DNA of 64,000 nt from assembly GCA_963743875.1 (NCBI GenBank), contig CAVURM010000002.1:496001-560000 (forward strand), given 5' to 3'. Within the stretch, counting starts at the first letter, position 1, and every line of letters starts with the position of its first letter. This document shows positions 46,085-53,675 of this stretch, piece by piece. The notes below the pieces were generated by a model. That model saw only the letters and a program-made list of their open reading frames with translations. It ran no database searches and was not told where the DNA came from. The position numbers were made by a program, and so were the translations under genes. The stretch comes from RHKX01 sp963743875. GTDB lineage: Bacteria; Actinomycetota; Thermoleophilia; Solirubrobacterales; 70-9.

Positions 46085-46495
46085 ATGGCGAAGAACCCAC
46101 CGGAGCAGGTCCGCGCCGCCGGCGGCGTCATTCGCCGCGCCGGTGCCGAGGGTCTCGAGATCCTGGTCGTGCATCGCCCCCGCTACGACGACTGGTCCCT
46201 GCCGAAGGGCAAGCTCGAGGATGGCGAGAGCTTCGAGGAGGGCGCGTTGCGGGAGGTGGAGGAGGAGACGGGCTTCGTCTGCGATCTGGGCGATGAGCTG
46301 ACGCCGACCCGCTACCACGACCGCAAGGGACGTCGGAAGGTCGTTCGCTACTGGCTGATGACGGTGCGGGCCGGGGAGTTCGAGCCCAACGAGGAGGTCG
46401 ACGAACTCCGCTGGCTGCCACCGGACCTCGCCCGGGCCAAGCTCGATTACGACCACGACCGGCTGCTGATCGACGAGATCCCGGCCGGGTACTAG
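46085..46495 (+). CDS. Nudix hydrolase
   Basis: 136 residues; the ATG follows the previous stop directly. The Nudix box is complete at ~42-64 (GKLEDGESFEEGALREVEEE then TGF). AGGVIRRAG and HRPRYDDWSLPKGKL resemble the MutT-like/ Ap4A-hydrolase-type proteins of actinobacteria, sometimes fused to a phosphoglycerate mutase-like domain that is absent here. It hydrolyses a nucleoside diphosphate-linked compound. Its stop overlaps the convergent gene at 46492. Confidence 0.9.
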   Translation: MAKNPPEQVRAAGGVIRRAGAEGLEILVVHRPRYDDWSLPKGKLEDGESFEEGALREVEEETGFVCDLGDELTPTRYHDRKGRRKVVRYWLMTVRAGEFEPNEEVDELRWLPPDLARAKLDYDHDRLLIDEIPAGY

Positions 46496-46866
46496 TCGAT
46501 CGGGATCCGTTCCACCCGATCCTCAGCGGCCGGCCGCTGATCCAGTCGCTCGAGGTAATGGTCGACCAGCGACTTCAGAGTCAAGAGCGCCTCCCGGCCG
46601 ACATCGTCGAGCTGACCGCGAAGCTCCGGCGGCCCGGCGGCCCGCAGGATCTCGGCGGTTCGGCAGATCGGGCAGAACTCGAGGCAACGAGAGTCCTGGG
46701 CGTGGGTCGCCGACCAGTCGGCCCCTTCAGCGCCCTGCCATCCGGACTCATCCGGCCCCTGGGTCCAGTCAGACCCGCTGTTGTTCTCGCGCTGAGACCC
46801 CTGGTCCCGAATCGGGATCTCGTCCCTCATCGGGGGCTGGTTTCTCTGCTCGTCGGGGGCGGTCAT
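46492..46866 (-). CDS. Small hydrophilic protein with CPIC motif, downstream of ArsA-like ATPase
   Basis: 124 residues from ATG 46866. The N-terminal half is low-complexity, rich in Gln, Asp, Glu and Trp; the C-terminal half has SRCLEFCPICRTAEILRAAG, with three Cys that could bind a metal, then a helical part (LLTLKSLVDHYLERLDQ). The start overlaps the ArsA-like gene by 98 bp, an unusually long overlap discussed in the findings. Similar small proteins follow ArsA-type ATPase genes in other actinobacteria, to my knowledge without a known role. Confidence 0.65.
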   Translation of the reverse strand: MTAPDEQRNQPPMRDEIPIRDQGSQRENNSGSDWTQGPDESGWQGAEGADWSATHAQDSRCLEFCPICRTAEILRAAGPPELRGQLDDVGREALLTLKSLVDHYLERLDQRPAAEDRVERIPID

Positions 46867-48058
46867 CTTCGAAGCTCACCTCGAGCGTTCCGTCCTTCAG
46901 CCGGGCCCCGGTGGTTCGGTGCCTGGCCAGCGCGTTCGGAAGGATGATAGTCCGCTTCTCGCGGCCGGCACGGACGATCAGCTCCTGGCCGACCTTGCTC
47001 AGATCCAGCTCCGAGCGGTCGGCGAACGGGACGGGAATCGAGAGAACCGTGCGCCCGCCCTCGGACTTGATCCGCTGCGTGAGCTCGGTGTGCATGACGC
47101 GCTCGGGAGGGTCGTCGGCGAACAGCTCGGCGGCCAGGAGGTCGAGCATCTCGGCCCCGACGACCTCCTCGGGGAAGTAGCGGGCCGTCAGCAGCGGGAC
47201 GGGCGCGAAGCCCTCACGCACGATTTCCAGGTTCTCCGTCTGCTTCTCGCGCCAGGCCGAGAAGTAGGAGTCGGAGAGCTCCTCGGGAAACACCCGGTTG
47301 ACCACGACCGCGTCGGTCAGATACCCGTAGAGGTTGAGATAGGTGAACGTTCTCTGGGCCTCGCGAATCACCATCCGGTCGGGGTTCATCACGAGCCGGA
47401 TCGAGGTGTGCGCTCGATCGCGGAGGATCTCGTTCATCGAGATCAGGTTGCCGACCAGCCTCTGCACGTCGGCGAAGACATCCTCGCCGGGGAGCGGGAT
47501 GTCGAGGAACGTCTTGGCGAACGGCCGTGCGGCCGAGACGAGGCGGCGCTCCCACGGCAGAACCTTGTCGAGCCACCAACGGGCGACATCGGGGAACGAG
47601 AGCAGGCGAAGCGTCTCCCCGGTCGGGGCGCAGTCGACGATGATCACGTCGTAAGCGCCCGAGGCATGGTGCTCGCGGATCTGCAGGAGGCTGAAGAGCT
47701 CGTCCATCCCCGGCGGGACGGTCAGCTCCTCGGCGGCGACTCCGAGGACGCCCTGATCGGCCAGCACCCGCCCGAGCCAGTGGCGCACGGCAGCCCAGTT
47801 GTCCTCCATCTCCTGCTGCGCTTCGATCTGTTGCGCCCAGAGGTGATCTGACACCTGGGTGGGGGCGGGACCGAGTTCGTGCTCGAGGGAGTCGCCGAGG
47901 CTGTGAGCGGGATCGGTCGAGAGGATGATCGTCTGCAGACCCGATCTGGCGCAGCGACGCGCCGTCGCTGCTGCGACGCTGGTCTTGCCGACTCCACCCT
48001 TCCCCGTGTAGAGGATCGTCCTCGGTGTCGTCGGCTCACTCTCGACGGCGAGCGGCAC
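46769..48058 (-). CDS. ArsA/Get3-type ATPase
   Basis: 429 residues as an open frame. The deviant Walker A GKGGVGKTS is at ~19-27, switch I STDPAHSLGDSL, then VIIVDCAPTGETLRLLSFPD (Walker B / switch II), MNPDRMVIREAQRTFTYLNL and VVVNRVFPEE. It is one of the actinobacterial ArsA-family proteins with a C-terminal alpha-crystallin-like domain (LILSIPVPFADRSEL-type sequence: TVLSIPVPFADRSELDLSKV). They are not linked to arsenite resistance when no ArsB or ArsD is near, as here. The last ~35 residues, after VSFED, are charged and overlap the next gene. Confidence 0.88.
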   Translation of the reverse strand: MPLAVESEPTTPRTILYTGKGGVGKTSVAAATARRCARSGLQTIILSTDPAHSLGDSLEHELGPAPTQVSDHLWAQQIEAQQEMEDNWAAVRHWLGRVLADQGVLGVAAEELTVPPGMDELFSLLQIREHHASGAYDVIIVDCAPTGETLRLLSFPDVARWWLDKVLPWERRLVSAARPFAKTFLDIPLPGEDVFADVQRLVGNLISMNEILRDRAHTSIRLVMNPDRMVIREAQRTFTYLNLYGYLTDAVVVNRVFPEELSDSYFSAWREKQTENLEIVREGFAPVPLLTARYFPEEVVGAEMLDLLAAELFADDPPERVMHTELTQRIKSEGGRTVLSIPVPFADRSELDLSKVGQELIVRAGREKRTIILPNALARHRTTGARLKDGTLEVSFEDDRPRRAEKPAPDEGRDPDSGPGVSAREQQRV

Positions 48059-48111
48059 CGATCCAGGGTACTCTGACCACGCCTGATCAAGCGGGACGGG
48101 CTGGCGGAACC

Positions 48112-49146
48112 TTGCGAAAGAATCTGAGAATCACGCTGCTGTTCGTGGCCGCCCTGGCGGCGCTCGTAGTGGTATCCGGATGCGGCGGGGACGAATCGAA
48201 CGCCGACCCGCAGGAGGTCCTCGACAACGCCCTTGGCGGCACCGGGGGGGCCGACAGCGGGGTGCTCGAGCTCAGCCTGGACGTTGCCTCCAGCGGCGGA
48301 CAGGAGGGCAACCTGACCGCGTCCGTGGAGGGCCCGTTCCAGTCCAACGGCACGGCCACTCTCCCTTCGGTCGATTTCGACGTCACCGTCAGCATTGATT
48401 CCGGTGAGCCCAGCTTCGACTTCGACGGCGGGCTCACGATCACGACCGAGGGAGCGTTCATCGGCTTCGACGGCACCGAGTATCAGCTCGACGACGCGTC
48501 TTTCCAGGCGCTCAAGGCCTCCTACGAGCAGTCGGCTGAACAGCAGGACACCGAGGAGGGACAGGGATCGTTGGAGCAGTTCGGCATCGACCCGCAATCG
48601 TGGGTCACCGACCTGACCAACGAGGGGACCGAGGATCTCGATGGCACCGAGGTGGTCCACGTCTCCGGGTCGGCGGACGTTCCGAAGCTCGTGGCGGATC
48701 TCAACGACGTCGCCCAGCAGACCGGTCAGGCCCAGCAGCTCGATCCGAATGCGCTCAGCGGCCTCGAGGACACCGTCAGCGATGCGACCATCGACGTCTA
48801 TGCCGCCACCGAGGACGACGCGCTGCGTCGGTTCGACGTCGGCCTCACCCTCGCCGACCCGCGGGGCGGAGCGGGAGAGGTGACGGTCAACCTCTCGGTC
48901 GGCATCTCCGACCCGGGTGGCGAACCGGACATCACTGCCCCCCCCGACGCGGTGCCGCTGGACGAACTGCTCTCTCAGATTCCCGGCGGCGCGGAGGCGC
49001 TCGGCCTCGGATCGACGGGATCCACGGGCGCGTCGGGCTCTCCGACGGCGCCGGCCAGCGATGCCGCTGAGAAGTACTACGACTGCGTCGCGCAGGCGGA
49101 GGACGCCGATGCCGTCGATGCCTGCGCAGCCCAACTCGGCGGATGA
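48112..49146 (+). CDS. Lipoprotein, LppX/LprG-like fold suspected
   Basis: 344 residues from TTG 48112 (GGCGGA just upstream). Signal with lipobox: ITLLFVAALAALVVVSGCGG, the Cys becoming the lipidated N-terminus. The mature part alternates beta strands (LTITTEGAFIGFDGTEYQLD; VSDATIDVYAATEDDALRRF) in the way LppX/LprG lipid-binding lipoproteins do, ending in a Ser/Gly/Thr linker and a Cys pair (YDCVAQAEDADAVDACAAQ). It is coupled (ATGA overlap) to the cation antiporter gene that follows, an unusual partner. Confidence 0.8.
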   Translation: MRKNLRITLLFVAALAALVVVSGCGGDESNADPQEVLDNALGGTGGADSGVLELSLDVASSGGQEGNLTASVEGPFQSNGTATLPSVDFDVTVSIDSGEPSFDFDGGLTITTEGAFIGFDGTEYQLDDASFQALKASYEQSAEQQDTEEGQGSLEQFGIDPQSWVTDLTNEGTEDLDGTEVVHVSGSADVPKLVADLNDVAQQTGQAQQLDPNALSGLEDTVSDATIDVYAATEDDALRRFDVGLTLADPRGGAGEVTVNLSVGISDPGGEPDITAPPDAVPLDELLSQIPGGAEALGLGSTGSTGASGSPTAPASDAAEKYYDCVAQAEDADAVDACAAQLGG

Positions 49147-50315
49147 GCCGCCCAGGCCCGGCGCTCAACGGGGGCTTTCTCCTCGGACCCGACGGGTGGC
49201 CCTACCTGCTGGTCCCCTTCATCCCCCTGGCGGTCATCTTCAATCTGGTCGGAGCTTCGCCGACCGTGATCTTCTTCGTCGCCGCGATCGGGATCATCCC
49301 GACCGCTGCGCTGATGGGCCGGGCCACCGAGGAGCTGGCCGAGCGCTCAGGGCCGGGAATCGGCGGCCTGCTGAACGTCACCTTCGGTAACGCGCCGGAG
49401 CTGATCATCGCCCTCTTCGCGCTCTCCGAGGGGCTCCAGGAGGTGGTCAAGGCCTCGATCATCGGCTCGATCATCGGCAACGTGCTGCTCGTGCTCGGCG
49501 CGGCGATGATCGCCGGGGGAGTGGGTCGCCCGGGCGAGGTTCAGAAGTTCGATCGGACGGCGGCGAGCACGCAGTCGACGATGCTCTTCCTCGCGGGAGC
49601 AGCCCTTCTGATGCCGGCGATCTTCGAGTTGGTCGAGGGCCGTGGGCTGCCCTCGGTCGGACCCGAGATCGTCGACTACGGCTCGACCGTCGAGATGCTT
49701 TCGCTCGCGGTCAGCGTGGTCCTGATCCTCTGCTACGTGGCCGGGCTCTTCTTCTCGCTGAAGACCCATCGCGACATCTTCAACCCGCAGGCCAGGCCTC
49801 CCGACGCGCCGGACCCCGAGGGAGAGGAGTCGGCGAGCATCGACGACACCTGGGGCTGGACCGTCCGCAAGTCGGTTACCGCTCTCGCCGTCGCCGGCGT
49901 TGCGGTGGGGCTGATGTCGGAGATCCTGGTCGGCTCGATCTCGGAGGCCTCGGAGTCCATCGGACTGAGCGAGTTCTTCATCGGCGCGATCGTCGTGGCG
50001 ATCGTCGGTAACGCCGCTGAGCATTGGGTCGCGGTCCTCGTAGCCTTCAAGGGCAAGATGGATCTCGCCGTCAACATCGCGATCGGCTCCAGCGCCCAGG
50101 TGGCTCTGTTCGTCGCGCCGGTCCTCGTCTTCGCATCGTTCGTGATCGGCCCCGGTCCGATGCCGCTCGTCTTCAATGGCTTCGAGCTCGGTGCGATCCT
50201 GCTGGCGGCGCTGATCGCCAACGCCGTCACCCAGGAGGGCGAGTCCACCTGGTTCGAGGGCGTCCTCCTGCTCGCCGTCTACACGGTGTTCGGCATCGCA
50301 TTCTTCGCCGCATGA
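49143..50315 (+). CDS. Calcium/proton antiporter, CAX family
   Basis: 390 residues, about eleven membrane helices. The two alpha-repeats are NVTFGNAPELIIALFAL and AIVGNAAEHWVAVLVAF, with the Glu residues that bind Ca2+ in CAX exchangers. An acidic loop (PDAPDPEGEESASIDD) links the two halves. It exports Ca2+ or other divalent cations in exchange for protons at the cytoplasmic membrane. Start overlaps the lipoprotein stop; a second CaCA antiporter follows after 10 bp. Confidence 0.92.
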   Translation: MSRPGPALNGGFLLGPDGWPYLLVPFIPLAVIFNLVGASPTVIFFVAAIGIIPTAALMGRATEELAERSGPGIGGLLNVTFGNAPELIIALFALSEGLQEVVKASIIGSIIGNVLLVLGAAMIAGGVGRPGEVQKFDRTAASTQSTMLFLAGAALLMPAIFELVEGRGLPSVGPEIVDYGSTVEMLSLAVSVVLILCYVAGLFFSLKTHRDIFNPQARPPDAPDPEGEESASIDDTWGWTVRKSVTALAVAGVAVGLMSEILVGSISEASESIGLSEFFIGAIVVAIVGNAAEHWVAVLVAFKGKMDLAVNIAIGSSAQVALFVAPVLVFASFVIGPGPMPLVFNGFELGAILLAALIANAVTQEGESTWFEGVLLLAVYTVFGIAFFAA

Positions 50316-50325
50316 GGCTGGACGC

Positions 50326-51324
50326 ATGAGCGCAGTCGTCCTCCTGATCGCCAGCTTCGCGGTCATCCTCGCTGGAGCGCTCGCGTTCACCAACGCGGTC
50401 GAGTGGCTCGGCCACCGACTCCAGCTGGGCGAGGGCGCGACCGGCAGCGTTCTGGCGGCGGTCGGCACCGCAATGCCCGAGACGCTGATCCCGATCGTGG
50501 CGATCATCGGCGGCACGGAGGGCTCCGAGGGTGTTGCCGTCGGAGCGATCATCGGCGCCCCGTTCCTGCTCGCGACCCTGGCGATGGCATTGGTCGGCCT
50601 CTCCGCATTCCTGTTCAAGGCGAGGCGGCCGCAGGGATTGGAGCTGAAGGCGGACACCGAGACGCTCGACCGTGACCTGATCTTCTTCCTCGTCTTCTTC
50701 GCCGGGGCGCTGGTCGCCGGCGTCGCGTTGCCCGATGCGCTGCATCTACCGCTCGCAATCGTCTTCGTCATCGCCTACCTCGTATATGTGCGGCGGACGC
50801 TCAGGGGTGGGGGCGACGTCCAGGAAATCGACACGATCGGCCGCCTCTACATGGACCGGGGTGAAGACGACGAGCCCTCGAACTTCCTGATCGGGTTGCA
50901 GCTGGCGGTCGGTCTGGGTGCGATCGTCGGCGGAGCCCACCTGTTCGTCGAGGAGATGATCCACGTCGCCGAGTCGATCGGGGTCGAGGCGCTGGTCCTC
51001 TCCCTGATCCTGGCCCCGCTCGCGACCGAGCTGCCGGAGAAGATCAACAGCTTCTTCTGGATCCGGGAGGCGAAAGACAGCCTCGCGCTCGGCAACATCA
51101 CCGGCGCGATGGTCTTTCAGTCGACGATTCCGGTCGCCTTCGGTCTGGCGTTCACCGACTGGGAGCTCGATCGCTACGCCGTCGTCTCGGCGAGCCTCGG
51201 ACTTGCCGGCGGCGCTCTGGCCTACTGGGCGCTGCGCCTGCGCGGCCGATTCGAGCTGCTGCCCGTGATCACCTGGGCATCCCTCTTCGGGTCGTTCCTG
51301 ATCTACGTCGTGGTGAGCAGCTAG
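50326..51324 (+). CDS. Sodium/calcium exchanger-like (CaCA, YrbG-type) membrane protein
   Basis: 332 residues, about ten helices in two inverted halves. Alpha-repeat 1 is AVGTAMPETLIPIVAI and alpha-repeat 2 LAPLATELPEKINSFFWI. The Glu-Pro-Glu pattern differs from the CAX gene before it, placing it in the YrbG/NCX-like branch, so the two neighbours are not a recent duplication. It may exchange Na+, K+ or H+ for divalent cations. Last gene of the lipoprotein-CAX-CaCA operon; the stop overlaps the convergent bcp gene by 4 bp. Confidence 0.88.
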   Translation: MSAVVLLIASFAVILAGALAFTNAVEWLGHRLQLGEGATGSVLAAVGTAMPETLIPIVAIIGGTEGSEGVAVGAIIGAPFLLATLAMALVGLSAFLFKARRPQGLELKADTETLDRDLIFFLVFFAGALVAGVALPDALHLPLAIVFVIAYLVYVRRTLRGGGDVQEIDTIGRLYMDRGEDDEPSNFLIGLQLAVGLGAIVGGAHLFVEEMIHVAESIGVEALVLSLILAPLATELPEKINSFFWIREAKDSLALGNITGAMVFQSTIPVAFGLAFTDWELDRYAVVSASLGLAGGALAYWALRLRGRFELLPVITWASLFGSFLIYVVVSS

Positions 51325-51788
51325 ACGCTGAGCTCAGCCAGGGCGCCGAGGACGAGGTCGTCGTGCTTCTTCGGCTGGACCTTCGGGAAGACCTTCGCGA
51401 CCTTGCCCTTCGGGTCGATCAGGAAGGTCGAGCGCTGAACGCCCATGTACTTCTTGCCGTACATGTTCTTCTCGACCCAGGCACCGTACCTGTCGGCGAC
51501 TGAATGATCGGCGTCTGCCAGCAGCGTGAAGCCGAGGTCGTACTTGGTGTCGAACTTGGCGACCGCGTCGACCTCGTCGGGGGAGACGCCGAGGACGCGA
51601 GCGTTGAAGCGTGCGTATTCGGAGGAACGGTCGCGAATGCTGCAGGCCTGGGTCGTGCAGCCCGGGGTATCGGCACGGGGATAGAAATAGAGAACGACCC
51701 ATTCGCCGGCCAGGTCGGCGAGGGAAACGGTCCCACCGGTTTGATCCGGGAGCTCGAAGTCCGGCGCACGCTCCCCTATCTCGATCAT
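51321..51788 (-). CDS. bcp: Thioredoxin-dependent peroxiredoxin, Bcp/PrxQ type
   Basis: 155 residues from ATG 51788 (AAGGGAA upstream); an open frame extends to 51935 without homology. MIEIGERAPDFELPDQTGG, FYPRADTPGCTTQACSIRDR with peroxidatic Cys44 and resolving Cys49 five residues later (the atypical 2-Cys PrxQ arrangement), and RSTFLIDPKGKVAKVFPKV are standard. It reduces hydrogen peroxide and alkyl peroxides in the cytosol. Confidence 0.94.
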   Translation of the reverse strand: MIEIGERAPDFELPDQTGGTVSLADLAGEWVVLYFYPRADTPGCTTQACSIRDRSSEYARFNARVLGVSPDEVDAVAKFDTKYDLGFTLLADADHSVADRYGAWVEKNMYGKKYMGVQRSTFLIDPKGKVAKVFPKVQPKKHDDLVLGALAELSV

Positions 51789-51978
51789 CAGCTTCCCTTC
51801 GTTCGCAGAGGACCGCAGTATGCCCGACGCATCGATCCACCCCTCGAACTCGTCGTGGACGAACCGGCCGCCCGAGAGCGGCCGGCGCAGCTCCGCGCTG
51901 AGCGAGACCGCGGCCCGAACCGCGTCACGATCCAACCGAGCGAGGTCGGCTGAGATGCTTGGCTTACTTCAGCGTGAT

Positions 51979-52563
51979 CTACTGGTCAGCGCACAGGATC
52001 ACGACGCTGAATGTGTCGGCCAGTGCGTTCTTGTTGACCCTCGCCCTCCAGCTGGTATTCAGCCCCGGCGACGGGAAGCTCTCGAGCAGGTCCGTGGCAG
52101 CGTTGATGTTCGCAGGCCCGCCTGACAGGAGCACGTCACCGGGGTCGCAGGCTACGTCGATGTACTGAGTGCCGTCGCCGAGCGTCGTCCCGGCACCGAC
52201 CGCCGATTCCTTCTTGTAGATCGTGCTCGACACGAACGACGAAGGCGCCTTGCCCTGCAGTTGCGCCGCGTCGGGCACCTGACCCAGAGTGGGCTCCGCG
52301 ATATTCGTGCCGGTCAGCGAATTGTCGGCGACGTCGTCACCGGTCAACGACTCGTCGACGACGTCGTCGCCGGTCACGGCCTTGTCGTTTTTGAGGTCCT
52401 TGCTCTTCAGCGAGTTGTCCTTGACGGTCTTCGACTTGACGCTGTCATTGGGCAGCGCCGCCGCCAGGGCGGTTCCACCCGCCAAGACGAGGAAGACAGC
52501 AAGCGTCGACATCACATTCGGGTAGGTGAAGTGACGCCGAACGCGGTTGTTGCTCGGGTCCAT
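51979..52563 (-). CDS. Secreted or membrane-anchored protein with DNSLTG-type repeats
   Basis: 194 residues from ATG 52563, with CAGGAGGAG upstream. N-terminal helix NVMSTLAVFLVLAGGTALAA is a signal or anchor. Residues ~45-95 repeat a short unit with Lys/Asp and Leu (VKDNSLKSKDLKND, DESLTGDDVADNSLTG), like the pentapeptide-style stalk regions of actinobacterial secreted proteins. The C-terminal ~100 residues form a small beta domain with two Cys (VACDPGDVLLSGG; VVILCADQ). Function unknown. A tandem repeat lies upstream in the promoter region. Confidence 0.75.
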   Translation of the reverse strand: MDPSNNRVRRHFTYPNVMSTLAVFLVLAGGTALAAALPNDSVKSKTVKDNSLKSKDLKNDKAVTGDDVVDESLTGDDVADNSLTGTNIAEPTLGQVPDAAQLQGKAPSSFVSSTIYKKESAVGAGTTLGDGTQYIDVACDPGDVLLSGGPANINAATDLLESFPSPGLNTSWRARVNKNALADTFSVVILCADQ

Positions 52564-52588
52564 TTGATGCTCCTCCTGATCGGTTGAG

Positions 52589-52631
52589 CTCTGGCAATCC
52601 CCGCCCATATCTCTGGCAACCCCGCCCATAT
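52589..52631. repeat. Tandem repeat in the promoter region of the 51979-52563 gene
   Basis: CTCTGGCAATCCCCGCCCATAT (positions 52589-52610) is followed by a copy one base shorter (52611-52631), with TATATA after it. Read on the gene's strand, each copy is ATATGGGCGGGG-(A)TTGCCAGAG. It could be a doubled regulator site or a small duplication. Confidence 0.7.
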
Positions 52632-52771
52632 ATATGCCTCGTGCGGTTCGACACTAGCACCGGGACGGCGTCCTAACAAGCGCTCATCGGAACGCTCGCT
52701 TTCGTAGTCGGATGGGCCGACGTGATCTCGCCCGACCGCGGCCGCCGCGGCCGGTTACTGGCTCGCCGCCG

Positions 52772-53110
52772 CTAAACCTCGTCCTCGTCGTCGGGATCGG
52801 GTTCCAACTCGGGGTTGTCGTCCTCGTCGAGTTCGTCGTCAACGACGAGGCTGGTGACCTGGGAGGCGGTGCCTGGATGGCGTCGAGAGTGGAACTCCTC
52901 GAGCGCCTCCTCGAGCAGGGTCTCGTCCACGGGGACCTCGTCGGAGATCCGAACCCACTCGTTGCCCTCGAGGCCCTCCTCCTCGAAGACGTCCTGATCG
53001 ACGGCGGCGGAGTCGTCGACGACGATCACGACCTCCGTCTGCGGGTTGACGTAGGTCCCCGGCTGGACGGCGAGCTGCTCGAGTTCGTAGATGTCGCCGA
53101 CGTCGGCCAT
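52772..53110 (-). CDS. Acidic hypothetical protein
   Basis: 112 residues from ATG 53110 (MADVGDIYELEQLAVQPGTY). The first half could form a small beta domain (VNPQTEVVIVVDDSAAVDQD); the end is almost entirely Asp/Glu (DELDEDDNPELEPDPDDEDE). I do not recognise it. The longer frame to 53272 has an Arg-rich shadow and is not supported. The ~135 bp between it and the gene at 51979 contain no gene. Confidence 0.6.
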   Translation of the reverse strand: MADVGDIYELEQLAVQPGTYVNPQTEVVIVVDDSAAVDQDVFEEEGLEGNEWVRISDEVPVDETLLEEALEEFHSRRHPGTASQVTSLVVDDELDEDDNPELEPDPDDEDEV

Positions 53111-53180
53111 CGCGAGCTTTATACCCGGAATGCCGGACCCAGGGAGGGCGACGAGGTTCGCCCGCCGGTCGCGCGGTTGT

Positions 53181-53636
53181 CTACTGACCGAGGGACTCGA
53201 GGTCGCGGAGCTGACGCTCGATCTCGGTTTCGACCTCGAGCGGCTCCTTGCCCTGTCGCACCCGCCTCGCATTGCGGGCGATCACGAGTTGGCGAACCTC
53301 GTCGACGAGGGCGGGGTCGGCTTTCAGGTCGACCGCCGCCGGGGCGCTCAGTCTGCGCATCTCAGCCTCGACATCGAGCGGCGTCTCGCCGCGCTCCCGC
53401 TGCCGGTAGGCCTTCGCCTCGAGCATCTGCCTGATCTCGGCCTGCTGGGCCGCCTTGCCCATTGCGGTGTTGAGATCCTCACCCGATCCGGGCTCATCGT
53501 GGTCCATGGCGAATGCGCCCTTGCCGATCTCCCGGTAGACGGCACCGGAGCCGGCGAAGGCGATCGCCGCGATCGGCGCGACGAGAATGGCCACGGCGAT
53601 GATCACCTCGCCGTTGCTGATGGCAAGCGGCAACAT
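53181..53636 (-). CDS. Hypothetical protein with N-terminal helix and SHOCT-like tails
   Basis: 151 residues. One membrane helix (VIIAVAILVAPIAAIAFAGS), then a charged helical region with two similar segments: KAYRQRERGETPLDVEAEMR and RNARRVRQGKEPLEVETEIE, each an Arg-rich stretch followed by (K/E)xPLxVExE. The internal duplication suggests a repeated binding element. Similar proteins occur in Solirubrobacterales; function unknown. Confidence 0.65.
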   Translation of the reverse strand: MLPLAISNGEVIIAVAILVAPIAAIAFAGSGAVYREIGKGAFAMDHDEPGSGEDLNTAMGKAAQQAEIRQMLEAKAYRQRERGETPLDVEAEMRRLSAPAAVDLKADPALVDEVRQLVIARNARRVRQGKEPLEVETEIERQLRDLESLGQ

Positions 53637-53675
53637 CGACGCAGCGTAGCGCCGACGCCACCCGGTCGGTTCGGG

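Noticed and set aside
46769..48058. Arsenite efflux ATPase
   Set aside because: No ArsB, ArsD, ArsR or metalloid-binding Cys triad; the actinobacterial ArsA-like family with this C-terminal domain is not tied to arsenic.
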